This document shows, in pieces, positions 24,867 to 33,815 of a stretch of DNA of 64,000 nucleotides (position 1 is the stretch's first letter; each line of letters begins with the position of its first letter). The DNA comes from Pseudomonas japonica. GTDB lineage: Bacteria > Pseudomonadota > Gammaproteobacteria > Pseudomonadales > Pseudomonadaceae. The stretch is taken from assembly GCF_900188455.1 (NCBI RefSeq), contig NZ_FZOL01000014.1, forward strand, positions 1 through 64,000, read 5' to 3'. The translations under genes were made by a program, and so were the position numbers. Under the pieces are notes generated by a model, which saw only the letters and a list, made by a program, of their open reading frames with translations, did no database searches and was not told the origin of the DNA.

Positions 24867-26492
24867 TCAGACCCGGAACCGCGCCACCAGGCCGTTCAAC
24901 CCCACCGCCAGCCGCGACAGCTCGGCACTGGCCGCGCTGGTCTGGTGCGCGCCGGTCGCCGACTGCACCGACAGGTCGTTGATGTTCACCAGGTTGCGGT
25001 CCACTTCCCGCGCCACCTGGGCCTGTTCTTCGGCGGCGCTGGCGATCACCAGGTTGCGCTCGTTGATCTGCGCCACCGCGCCGGTGATGGTCTCCAGCGC
25101 GCTGCCGGCACCACGGGCGATGCTCAGGGTCGACTCGGCACGCTCGGTACTGTTGCGCATCGAGCCCACGGCCTGCTCGGTACCGCCCTGGATGCTGCTG
25201 ACCATGCGCTCGATTTCCGCGGTGGACTGCTGGGTGCGATGCGCCAGCGCGCGCACTTCGTCGGCGACCACGGCGAAACCACGCCCGGCTTCACCGGCGC
25301 GGGCCGCCTCGATGGCGGCGTTGAGGGCGAGCAGGTTGGTCTGGTCGGCCAGGCCACGGATCACGTCGAGCACCTTGCCGATATCGCGGGACTGCTCGGC
25401 CAGGTTGCCCACCAGCACCGAGGTGCTCTGCACGTCATTGCTCATGCGTTCGATGGCGCTGACGGTCTCCATGACCAGGTCGCGGCCGTCGGTGGCCGAG
25501 CGGGTCGCTTCGGCGGAGGCCTCGGAGGTGCTGACCGCGTTGCGTGCCACTTCCTCGACGGCGCTGGTCATCTCGGTGACCGCGGTGGCGGCCTGTTCGA
25601 TCTCGTTGTTCTGCTGCTGCAGGCCGCGGGCGCTTTCTTCGGTGACGCTGTTCAGCTCTTCCGCGGCCGAGGCCAGCTGGGTGGCGGAACCGGCGATCTG
25701 CTGCAGGGTGTCGCGCAACTGTTCCTGCATTTTCGCCATCGCCTGTTGCAAGCGCGCGGCTTCGTCCTTGCCCTCCGGGCGGATGCTGTGGGTCAGGTTG
25801 CCGGCGGCGATCTGCTCGGCCACGCCCAGCACCTCGTCGATCGGCTTGACGATGCTGCGGGTCAGGACGATGGCGCAGAGGAAGGTCAGCACGGTGGCGG
25901 CGATCAGCAGGCCGATGACCAGGGTGAAGGCGCTGGCGTACTGCTCGGCGGCGGCCTGGTTGATGTCGCGGGTCTGGTCGGTGTTGATCTTCACCAGTTT
26001 GTCCAGGTTCGCGGTGATCTGCTCCATGTTCTGCAGCAGCTCGCGGTTGATCATCTCGCGGATCGCCGGCAGGTCGTTGGCCTGGGAGTGCTGGACCATG
26101 CGGTTTTCCAGCTGGCGGTACTGGCCGAGCGCCTGGACGTACTGGTTGTAAACGCCGCGCTCTTCGTCGCTGGCGATCAGCGGCTCGTAGACTTTGCGCG
26201 CGGTATCGATCTGGCTGTTGCGCTCGGCCAGCTGGCTGACGGTGTTCTGCAGCACATCCGCTTCGCGGTTGATCATCAGGCGATAGGACAGGGTACGCAG
26301 GCGCAGGGTCAGCAGGTTGATCTGGTCGAGGGCCTTGATGCTCGGCACGGTGATCTGTTCGATGTCTTCGCCGGCCTGGCGGATCTTGCTCATCTGGGTC
26401 AGGGCGAAGCTGCCCAGGGCCAGCATCAGCGCGCCGATCAGGGCAAACCCCAGCAGCGCACGCGGGGCGATGTTCATGTTGCGTAGGGACAT
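24867..26492 (-). CDS. Methyl-accepting chemotaxis protein (four-helix-bundle type)
   Basis: A 541-residue chemoreceptor. Helix TM1 at about residues 10-30 (RALLGFALIGALMLALGSFAL), a periplasmic helical domain of ~150 residues consistent with the 4HB_MCP fold (LRLRTLSYRLMINREADVLQ), TM2 at about 188-210, a HAMP domain (RSIVKPIDEVLGVAEQIAAGNL), then the cytoplasmic signalling domain with the hairpin tip DQTNLLALNAAIEAARAGE. No C-terminal NWETF pentapeptide. Start 26492 (MSLRNMN) is preferred over a TTG at 26504. Ligand unknown; its place beside betaine genes suggests but does not show a nutrient-sensing link. Confidence 0.92.
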   Translation of the reverse strand: MSLRNMNIAPRALLGFALIGALMLALGSFALTQMSKIRQAGEDIEQITVPSIKALDQINLLTLRLRTLSYRLMINREADVLQNTVSQLAERNSQIDTARKVYEPLIASDEERGVYNQYVQALGQYRQLENRMVQHSQANDLPAIREMINRELLQNMEQITANLDKLVKINTDQTRDINQAAAEQYASAFTLVIGLLIAATVLTFLCAIVLTRSIVKPIDEVLGVAEQIAAGNLTHSIRPEGKDEAARLQQAMAKMQEQLRDTLQQIAGSATQLASAAEELNSVTEESARGLQQQNNEIEQAATAVTEMTSAVEEVARNAVSTSEASAEATRSATDGRDLVMETVSAIERMSNDVQSTSVLVGNLAEQSRDIGKVLDVIRGLADQTNLLALNAAIEAARAGEAGRGFAVVADEVRALAHRTQQSTAEIERMVSSIQGGTEQAVGSMRNSTERAESTLSIARGAGSALETITGAVAQINERNLVIASAAEEQAQVAREVDRNLVNINDLSVQSATGAHQTSAASAELSRLAVGLNGLVARFRV

Positions 26493-26758
26493 GGTCGGAT
26501 CCAAATCAAGGGACGCGATCCATGCGCCGGGGGGGAGATTGCTTTTAAAACTATCGGTATTGGCTGATCGGACTTGAGGGCTTGTCCTACAAAAAACATC
26601 ACCTTTTCCTCGCTTTGCCGACCAAATGCAGGAACCGGCTGACCCAGATCAGGTCAATGTGCACCAGCGCGGGGCTCTGGCCCCGATATTTCTGGCGGCT
26701 CGGTCACGTTTTCTTTATCGTGTGCGCCCCCGTAATTTCCCCCTTGGAGAAGGCGATC

Positions 26759-26986
26759 ATGCTGGACACCACCCTGAGTCAACTGGAACAACTGGTCGGC
26801 GAACTGCTGCAGAAAAATCAGCAACTGGCCGAGCGCAATGCACAACTGGAGGCCGAACTGGCCCAGGCCAAGGATGAAAACGAAAGCCTGCAACTGAACC
26901 TGATGGAGCAGGAAGAAAAGTACGGCGCCACCAACGCCCGCATCCAGGCTCTGATTGAACGCGCCAGCGGTACCGTCGGCGCATGA
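26759..26986 (+). CDS. TIGR02449/ZapB-like coiled-coil protein
   Basis: A 75-residue protein that is almost entirely one heptad-patterned coiled coil (LEQLVGELLQKNQQLAERNAQLEAEL), like the small ZapB/TIGR02449 proteins encoded before zapA. GGAGAAGG lies 7 bases upstream of ATG 26759, which settles the start. It overlaps zapA by ATGA. Its sequence differs from the usual TIGR02449 protein that accompanies the housekeeping zapA-6S RNA locus in pseudomonads, so this appears to be a second, paralogous pair. The 266-bp region before it (26493-26758) shows no clear repeats. Confidence 0.75.
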   Translation: MLDTTLSQLEQLVGELLQKNQQLAERNAQLEAELAQAKDENESLQLNLMEQEEKYGATNARIQALIERASGTVGA

Positions 26987-27285
26987 ACGAGTCCGCGCAG
27001 ACGATCAATGTCGTCTCGATCATGGGCAATGACTACTCGATCAAGGCCCCGGCGGGGCAGGAGCGGGTACTGGCCGAAGCGGTGCGGATGCTCAAGGCGT
27101 CCCTGGCCGACACCAAGCGCAGCTACCCGTCGCTGATCGGTGACAAATTGCTGGTTCTCGCGGCGCTGAACCTGTGTTCCCAGCAGATCGCCCTGCAGCA
27201 GGCGCATCAGCAAACCCTTGACCGTTATCAAGAGCAAGTCAGCGCCACGGTCGAGGCTATCTCCCAGGCAATCGATAGCGCCTGA
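26983..27285 (+). CDS. ZapA-like cell-division protein (paralogue)
   Basis: A 100-residue ZapA-family protein: N-terminal globular part (INVVSIMGNDYSIKAPAGQE, residues 7-27; LAEAVRMLKASL) followed by a helix (KLLVLAALNLCSQQIALQQAHQQTL) that in ZapA forms the tetramerising coiled coil. ZapA bundles FtsZ filaments at the division ring. Compared with the standard Pseudomonas ZapA it is quite different in sequence, and the 6S RNA gene that normally follows zapA is absent here. Translationally coupled to the coiled-coil gene. Whether it acts on FtsZ or on something else is open. Confidence 0.75.
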   Translation: MNESAQTINVVSIMGNDYSIKAPAGQERVLAEAVRMLKASLADTKRSYPSLIGDKLLVLAALNLCSQQIALQQAHQQTLDRYQEQVSATVEAISQAIDSA

Positions 27286-27293
27286 CCCCTGTC

Positions 27294-27320
27294 GTGGGAG
27301 CCACCCTTCGCGGCTCCCAC
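27294..27320 (+). terminator. Hairpin after the ZapA-like gene
   Basis: GTGGGAGCC / GGCTCCCAC perfect 9-bp stem with a 9-base loop, 8 bases after the stop codon. No T run follows. The sequence resembles a solitary REP-like palindrome, which may serve as a weak terminator. Confidence 0.45.
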
Positions 27321-27394
27321 TGTCACCTCATCGTCCTTTTCCTGATATCGGTGCGTTCCCGTCATCGATCCTGACCGATAGGTCTGGAAAAATC

Positions 27395-27413
27395 GTATAC
27401 CTCTGATGTATAC
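27395..27413. promoter_or_regulatory. Twin GTATAC motif upstream of chemoreceptor gene
   Basis: GTATAC at 27395 and again at 27408, each self-complementary, 13 bp apart, about 50 bp before the mcpH-like start. Could be an operator overlapping the promoter. No regulator is suggested by the neighbourhood. Confidence 0.3.
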
Positions 27414-27462
27414 AATTGGCCTGTCACTTGCAGTACAGGTTCTATTTCTCAGAGGACGACCC

Positions 27463-29400
27463 ATGCAGTTCTGGCGGCGCAGTATTCAATGGCAACTGAT
27501 CGCAAGCATGGGCGCAGCCCTGTTGGTCAGCATTTTGATCGTGGTTGGCATCTACACCGTGGCGGTCAATCGCCTGACCGAGCGTTACCTGGTCGACACG
27601 GCATTGCCGGCGAGCATTGAGGCGATTCGTAACGATATCGAGCGCATGCTTGGCCGGCCCCTCACCGCCGCCGCCGACATCGCCCACAATACGATGCTGC
27701 GCGACTGGCTGGCCGCCGGGGAAAACCCCGAGCAGGCCCAGGCCTTCGTCGACTACCTGCAAGCGCTGAAGGAGCAGAACCAGGCGTTCACCGCCTTGTT
27801 CGCGTCCACCGTGAGCAATCACTACTACAACGAGAAGGGCCTGGACCGCACGCTCAGTAGGAACAATCCGAAGGACAAATGGTTCTACGGTTTTATCGAT
27901 AGTGGCGATAATCGCATGCTCAACATCGATATCGACGGCAGCACCGGCGAACTCGCGCTGTTCATCGACTATCGGGTGGAGAAGGACGGCAAGCTGGTGG
28001 GCATCGCCGGCCTGGGCCTGCGCATGACGGAAATGTCCGAGCTGATCCACAACTTCAGCTTCGGCGAGCGCGGGCGGGTCATGCTGGTGCGTGGCGATGG
28101 CCTGATCCAGGTCCATCCGCAGAACGAATTCGGTGGCAAGCGGCACCTGTCGGAACAGATCGGCGAGGCCGCGGCGCAGGCCGCCCTGGCACCGCATGAC
28201 GGCTTGCAGAGCAGCCGCTTCGAACGCGATGGCGAATCCTTCGTCGCCCTCAGCCTGCCGCTGCGTGGCCTGAACTGGCATCTGGTGGCCGAAGTACCGG
28301 AGTCGCAGATCTATGCCGAGGTGCATGAAACCGTATGGCTGACCAGCCTGATCGGCGGGGCGGTGGCCCTGTTGTCGCTGCTGCTGGTGGTGCTGCTGGC
28401 GCGGGGCATCGTGCGGCCGATCCGTCAGGTTACCGCCGCGCTGGTGGCCATCGGCGATGGCGGTGGCGACCTCAGCCACCGTCTCGACGACACCCGTCGC
28501 GACGAGCTGGGCGACCTGGCCCGCGGTTTCAACCGGTTCCTCGACAGCCAGCGCAAGCTGATCGGCGAAGTGCTGGGCACCAGCGAGCAACTGCGCACGG
28601 CGGTGGGGCAGGTGATCCATGTGGTGGTGAGTACCGCCGAGCGTTCCGGCAAGCAGCAGGAAATGACCGAGATGGTCGCCACCGCCGTGCATGAAATGGG
28701 CCTGACCGTGCAGGACATCGCACGCAACGCCGGCGAAGCGGCGCATGCCTCGCAGACCGCGCGGGACGAGGCGCTGGAAGCGCGCCAGGTGGTGCAACGG
28801 TCGATTGCGCATATCGAGGGCATGTCCGGCGAGATCGGCACCGCGGCCGAGGCGGTGAGCCAGCTGGCCGAGGAAGTGGCCTCGATCGACAAGGTGCTGG
28901 CGGTGATCCGCAGCATTTCCGAACAGACCAACCTGCTGGCGCTGAACGCAGCGATCGAGGCGGCGCGGGCCGGCGAGATGGGGCGTGGCTTTGCCGTGGT
29001 GGCGGATGAAGTGCGTACCCTGGCGCAGCGCACGCAGGTGTCCACCGGCGAGATCCAGCAGATGATCCAGCGTCTCAAGCAGGGCACCGGCACGGCGGTG
29101 GAGTCGATGCATGCCGGGCAGGCCGCGACGGGGACCGGGGTGGAGTCGAGCCAGCGGACCGGCGATTCCTTGAGCGCCATCACCGGGCAGGTGGACCGGA
29201 TCAGCGATATGAACCTGCAGGTGGCGACGGCGACCGAGGAGCAGTCGGCGGTGACCGAGGAGATAAACCGCAATGTCCAGGGCATTTCCGACCTGGCGCG
29301 GGAGACGGCGCTGGAGGTGCAGGGGTGTCGGGAGGAGTGTGCGGCGTTGCAGCGCCTGGCCGATGACCTGGCGCGGCAGATGGGTGGGTTCCGGCTCTAG
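27463..29400 (+). CDS. mcpH: Methyl-accepting chemotaxis protein, dCache type, probable McpH
   Basis: A 645-residue chemoreceptor: TM1 about residues 12-33, a long periplasmic dCache-type domain (about 34-285; DKWFYGFIDSGDNRMLNIDID, ALFIDYRVEKDGKLVGIAGLGL), TM2 about 288-310, HAMP, and a cytoplasmic domain with EQTNLLALNAAIEAARAGEMG. Its location next to ltaE and glyA-sox matches PP_0320 of P. putida, the purine receptor McpH, and the length agrees; the symbol rests on that context plus remembered similarity, not alignment. Start 27463 has AGAGGA six bases upstream; an ATG at 27406 lies in the promoter region. Confidence 0.8.
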   Translation: MQFWRRSIQWQLIASMGAALLVSILIVVGIYTVAVNRLTERYLVDTALPASIEAIRNDIERMLGRPLTAAADIAHNTMLRDWLAAGENPEQAQAFVDYLQALKEQNQAFTALFASTVSNHYYNEKGLDRTLSRNNPKDKWFYGFIDSGDNRMLNIDIDGSTGELALFIDYRVEKDGKLVGIAGLGLRMTEMSELIHNFSFGERGRVMLVRGDGLIQVHPQNEFGGKRHLSEQIGEAAAQAALAPHDGLQSSRFERDGESFVALSLPLRGLNWHLVAEVPESQIYAEVHETVWLTSLIGGAVALLSLLLVVLLARGIVRPIRQVTAALVAIGDGGGDLSHRLDDTRRDELGDLARGFNRFLDSQRKLIGEVLGTSEQLRTAVGQVIHVVVSTAERSGKQQEMTEMVATAVHEMGLTVQDIARNAGEAAHASQTARDEALEARQVVQRSIAHIEGMSGEIGTAAEAVSQLAEEVASIDKVLAVIRSISEQTNLLALNAAIEAARAGEMGRGFAVVADEVRTLAQRTQVSTGEIQQMIQRLKQGTGTAVESMHAGQAATGTGVESSQRTGDSLSAITGQVDRISDMNLQVATATEEQSAVTEEINRNVQGISDLARETALEVQGCREECAALQRLADDLARQMGGFRL

Positions 29401-29406
29401 ATCCTC

Positions 29407-29508
29407 GGGGACCGCTTTGCGGTCCTTCGCGAGCAAGCTCGCTCCCACAAGGATCGCTGCAAACTGTGGGAGCGAGCTTGCTCGCGAAGGGCCGCAGGGC
29501 GGCCCCCA
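29407..29508. repeat. REP pair, GTGGGAGCGAGC subtype
   Basis: Inverted pair of the second REP subtype (GCGAGCAAGCTCGCTCCCAC and its complement) between the convergent chemoreceptor and threonine aldolase genes. Confidence 0.8.
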
Positions 29509-29524
29509 GACCAGGCAACGCGGA

Positions 29525-30565
29525 TCAGGCCCCCATCACCGCCCGGATATCCGCCGCCAGCTCGCGCACCCGCGCTTCCTCGGTATCCCACGAGCACATG
29601 AACCGCGCGCCACCGCTGCCGATGAAGGTATAGAAGCGCCAGCCCTTGTTGCGCAGATGCTCCAGCGCCGCTTCCGGCATCTGCAGGAACACGCCGTTGG
29701 CCTCCACCGGGAACATCAGCTCCACCCCCGGCACATCCGCCACCAGCCCGCTGAGCAGTTGCGCGCACTGGTTGGCGTGAACCCCGTGGCGCAGCCAGGC
29801 GCCGTTCTCCAGCAGCCCGACCCACGGCGCCGAGAGGAAGCGCATCTTCGACGCCAGTTGTCCGGCCTGCTTGCAGCGGTAGTCGAAGTCTTCGGCCAGC
29901 TTGCGGTTGAAGAACAGGATCGCCTCACCCACGGCCATGCCGTTCTTGGTCCCGCCGAAGCACAGCACGTCGACTCCGGCCTTCCAGGTCAGCTCCGCCG
30001 GCGAGCAGCCGAGGAAGGCGCAGGCGTTGGAAAAACGCGCGCCGTCCATGTGCAGGTTGAGGCCCAGTTCCTTGCAGGTGGCGCTGATCGCCTTGAGCTC
30101 GTCCGGGCGGTAGACGCTGCCGACCTCGGTGGCCTGGGTGATGGTCACCACCCGTGGCTTGGGGTAGTGGATGTCCTGGCGCTTGAGCGCCACTTCGCGG
30201 ATCGAGGCCGGGGTCAGCTTGCCGTTCTCGCTGCGCGCGGTGAGCAGTTTCGAGCCGTTGGAGAAGAATTCCGGGGCGCCGCATTCGTCGGTCTCGACGT
30301 GGGCGGTCTCCGAGCAGATCACGCTGTGGTAGCTCTGGCACAACGACGACAGGGCCAGGGAGTTGGCCGCGGTGCCGTTGAAGGCGAAGAACACTTCGCA
30401 GTCGGTTTCGAACAACTGGCGGAAATGGTCGGCGGCGCGGGCCGTCCACTGGTCGTCGCCGTAGGCGCGTTCGTGTCCCTGGTTGGCCTTTTCCATGGCG
30501 GCCCAGGCTTCCGGGCAGATTCCCGAATAGTTGTCGCTGGCGAATTGTTGGCTTTGTTCTGTCAT
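29525..30565 (-). CDS. ltaE: Low-specificity L-threonine aldolase
   Basis: PLP enzyme cleaving L-threonine and allo-threonine to glycine and acetaldehyde. The 346-residue protein shows the fold-type I pattern: DNYSGICPEAWAAM at the N-terminus, ICSETAHVETDECGAPEFF (about 83-101), HMDGARFSNACAFLG (about 172-186), and CFGGTKNGMAVGEAILFF with the PLP lysine (about 204-221). Divergent from glyA, with which it shares glycine metabolism; the same arrangement (PA5413 ahead of glyA1-sox) is known in pseudomonads. Start 30565 gives the standard N-terminus. Confidence 0.92.
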   Translation of the reverse strand: MTEQSQQFASDNYSGICPEAWAAMEKANQGHERAYGDDQWTARAADHFRQLFETDCEVFFAFNGTAANSLALSSLCQSYHSVICSETAHVETDECGAPEFFSNGSKLLTARSENGKLTPASIREVALKRQDIHYPKPRVVTITQATEVGSVYRPDELKAISATCKELGLNLHMDGARFSNACAFLGCSPAELTWKAGVDVLCFGGTKNGMAVGEAILFFNRKLAEDFDYRCKQAGQLASKMRFLSAPWVGLLENGAWLRHGVHANQCAQLLSGLVADVPGVELMFPVEANGVFLQMPEAALEHLRNKGWRFYTFIGSGGARFMCSWDTEEARVRELAADIRAVMGA

Positions 30566-30664
30566 GGCTCAGGTCCTGTTAGCAAGGCAGGAGAGCACTC
30601 TAATGCATGGATTGTCAGGTTGCCTATACAAGTAGGCGGAAACGGTTCGCCGGCGCGTTACGCC

Positions 30665-30769
30665 TGTAGGAGCGAGGCTTGCCCGCGAAGGACCGCGCAG
30701 CGGTCCCAGGTAGCGGTGAAGTCTGGGACCGTTGCACGGTCCTTCGCAGGCAAGCCAGCTCCTACGGGG
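30665..30769. repeat. REP pair (REPIN-like)
   Basis: Inverted GTAGGAGC-type REP pair between ltaE and glyA, upstream of the candidate regulator half-sites at 30794. Confidence 0.8.
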
Positions 30770-30793
30770 TGATGAGCAGCCATTGCCCCCGAC

Positions 30794-30821
30794 TATCGCA
30801 AACAAGACAAAACAATGTCGT
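30794..30821 (+). promoter_or_regulatory. Candidate AraC-family half-site pair upstream of glyA
   Basis: TATCGC at 30794 and TGTCGT at 30816, 22 bp apart; the repeat extends to TCGCAAAC / TCGTAAAC. About 130 bp before glyA. Same spacing and core as the pairs before the dgc, gbc and fdhA genes. In P. aeruginosa the glyA1-sox operon responds to GbdR and SouR; assignment here is inference. Confidence 0.5.
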
Positions 30822-30951
30822 AAACGCACCTTTGCGTGGCGTGCGCAGGCATCTGGCCGCACGGGTCCGGTCATACCATCGCTGCAAAGGACACCCGTCA
30901 ATGTCACGGGTTCCACTCAATAAGAGACTCACCGCTGCCGGGAGAAATGCG

Positions 30952-32205
<1,254 letters not shown>

Positions 32206-32220
32206 GTGGAGCAACAGACC

Positions 32221-33471
32221 ATGCAACGTTATTCGGGCTTCGGCCTCTTCAAGCACTCCCTCAGCCACCACGAGAACTGGCAGCGCATGTGGCGCACGCC
32301 GACGCCGAAGAAGGTCTACGACGTCGTCATCGTCGGCGGTGGCGGCCACGGTCTGGCGACCGCGTACTACCTGGCCAAGGAACACGGCATCACCAATGTC
32401 GCGGTGATCGAGAAAGGCTGGCTGGGCGGCGGCAACACCGCGCGCAACACCACCATCGTGCGTTCCAACTACCTGTGGGACGAGTCGGCGCACCTCTACG
32501 AGCACGCCATGAAGCTGTGGGAGGGCCTGTCCCAGGACATCAACTACAACGTGATGTTCTCCCAGCGCGGCGTCTACAACCTGTGCCACACCCTGCAGGA
32601 CATCCGTGACTCCGAGCGTCGGGTCAACGCCAACCGCCTCAACGGCGTCGATGGCGAGTTGCTCAACGCCAAGCAGGTGGCGGACGAGATCCCGTACCTG
32701 GACTGCTCGAAGAACACCCGCTATCCGATTCTCGGCGCCACCGTGCAGCGCCGTGGCGGCGTCGCCCGTCACGATGCCGTGGCCTGGGGCTTCGCCCGCG
32801 CCGCCGACGCCCTCGGTGTCGACCTGATCCAGCAGACCGAGGTGATCGGTTTCCGCAAGGAAAACAACACCGTGATCGGCGTGGAAACCAACAAGGGCTT
32901 CATCGGCGCCAAGCGCGTCGGCGTGGTCACCGCCGGTAACTCCGGACACATGGCGCGCCTCGCCGGCTTCCGCCTGCCGCTGGAATCCCACCCGCTGCAG
33001 GCGCTGGTCTCCGAGCCGATCAAGCCGATCATCGACAGCGTGATCATGTCCAACGCCGTGCACGGCTACATCAGCCAGTCGGACAAGGGCGACCTGGTCA
33101 TCGGCGCCGGTATCGACGGCTGGGTCGGCTACGGCCAGCGCGGTTCGTACCCGGTCATCGAGCACACCCTGCAGGCGATCGTCGAGATGTTCCCGATCCT
33201 CTCCCGCGTGCGCATGAACCGTCAGTGGGGCGGCATCGTCGACACCAGCCCGGACGCCTGCCCGATCATCTCCAAGACCCCGGTGAAGAACATGTTCTTC
33301 AACTGCGGCTGGGGTACCGGCGGCTTCAAGGCCACCCCGGGCTCGGGCAACGTCTTCGCCGCCAGCCTGGCCAAAGGCGAGATGCACCCGCTGGCCAAGC
33401 CGTTTTCCATCGACCGTTTTCACAACGGCGCCCTGATCGACGAACACGGCGCAGCCGCCGTCGCCCACTAA
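32221..33471 (+). CDS. soxB: Sarcosine oxidase subunit beta
   Basis: Flavin subunit of heterotetrameric sarcosine oxidase (sarcosine to glycine, with methylene-THF and H2O2). 416 residues: FAD Rossmann motif VVIVGGGGHGLATAYYLAKEHG (about 34-55), GWLGGGNTARNTTIVRSNYL, and C-terminal NMFFNCGWGTGGFKATPGSG. His residues in the N-terminal HSLSHHENWQR segment are typical. ATG 32221 is preferred over a GTG at 32206 that overlaps the ribosome site GGAG. soxD follows after 14 bp. Confidence 0.96.
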   Translation: MQRYSGFGLFKHSLSHHENWQRMWRTPTPKKVYDVVIVGGGGHGLATAYYLAKEHGITNVAVIEKGWLGGGNTARNTTIVRSNYLWDESAHLYEHAMKLWEGLSQDINYNVMFSQRGVYNLCHTLQDIRDSERRVNANRLNGVDGELLNAKQVADEIPYLDCSKNTRYPILGATVQRRGGVARHDAVAWGFARAADALGVDLIQQTEVIGFRKENNTVIGVETNKGFIGAKRVGVVTAGNSGHMARLAGFRLPLESHPLQALVSEPIKPIIDSVIMSNAVHGYISQSDKGDLVIGAGIDGWVGYGQRGSYPVIEHTLQAIVEMFPILSRVRMNRQWGGIVDTSPDACPIISKTPVKNMFFNCGWGTGGFKATPGSGNVFAASLAKGEMHPLAKPFSIDRFHNGALIDEHGAAAVAH

Positions 33472-33485
33472 CAGGAGAAACCACC

Positions 33486-33815
33486 ATGCTGCACATCTTC
33501 TGTCCACACTGCGGCGAACTGCGGTCCGAGGAAGAGTTCCACTCGTCCGGCCAGGCGCACATCCCGCGTCCGCTGGACCCGAACGCCTGCACCGACGAAC
33601 AGTGGGGCGACTACATGTTCTTCCGCGACAACCCGCGCGGCCTGCACCACGAGCTGTGGATCCACGCCGCCGGTTGCCGTCAGTACTTCAACGCCACCCG
33701 TGACACCGTGACCTACGAGATCCTGGAAACCTACAAGATCGGCAGCAAGCCACAGGTCACCGGCAAGAGCAGCGCCCCGCAGTTGGTCGCCAACGGCCAG
33801 GGAGAAAAGGTATGA
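33486..33815 (+). CDS. soxD: Sarcosine oxidase subunit delta
   Basis: Small zinc-binding subunit, 109 residues. The expected ligands are visible: Cys6 and Cys9 (CPHC), His60 and Cys64 (IHAAGC). The EEEFHSSGQAHIPRP and FFRDNPRGLHHELW segments are family hallmarks. Start ATG 33486 lies 9 bases after AGGAGA. Stop overlaps soxA by ATGA, so the two subunits are translationally coupled. Confidence 0.96.
   Translation: MLHIFCPHCGELRSEEEFHSSGQAHIPRPLDPNACTDEQWGDYMFFRDNPRGLHHELWIHAAGCRQYFNATRDTVTYEILETYKIGSKPQVTGKSSAPQLVANGQGEKV

Noticed and set aside
27286..27462. 6S RNA (ssrS) after the ZapA-like gene
   Set aside because: The gap is only 177 bp with its own promoter-like sequence, and no sequence like Pseudomonas 6S RNA is visible.
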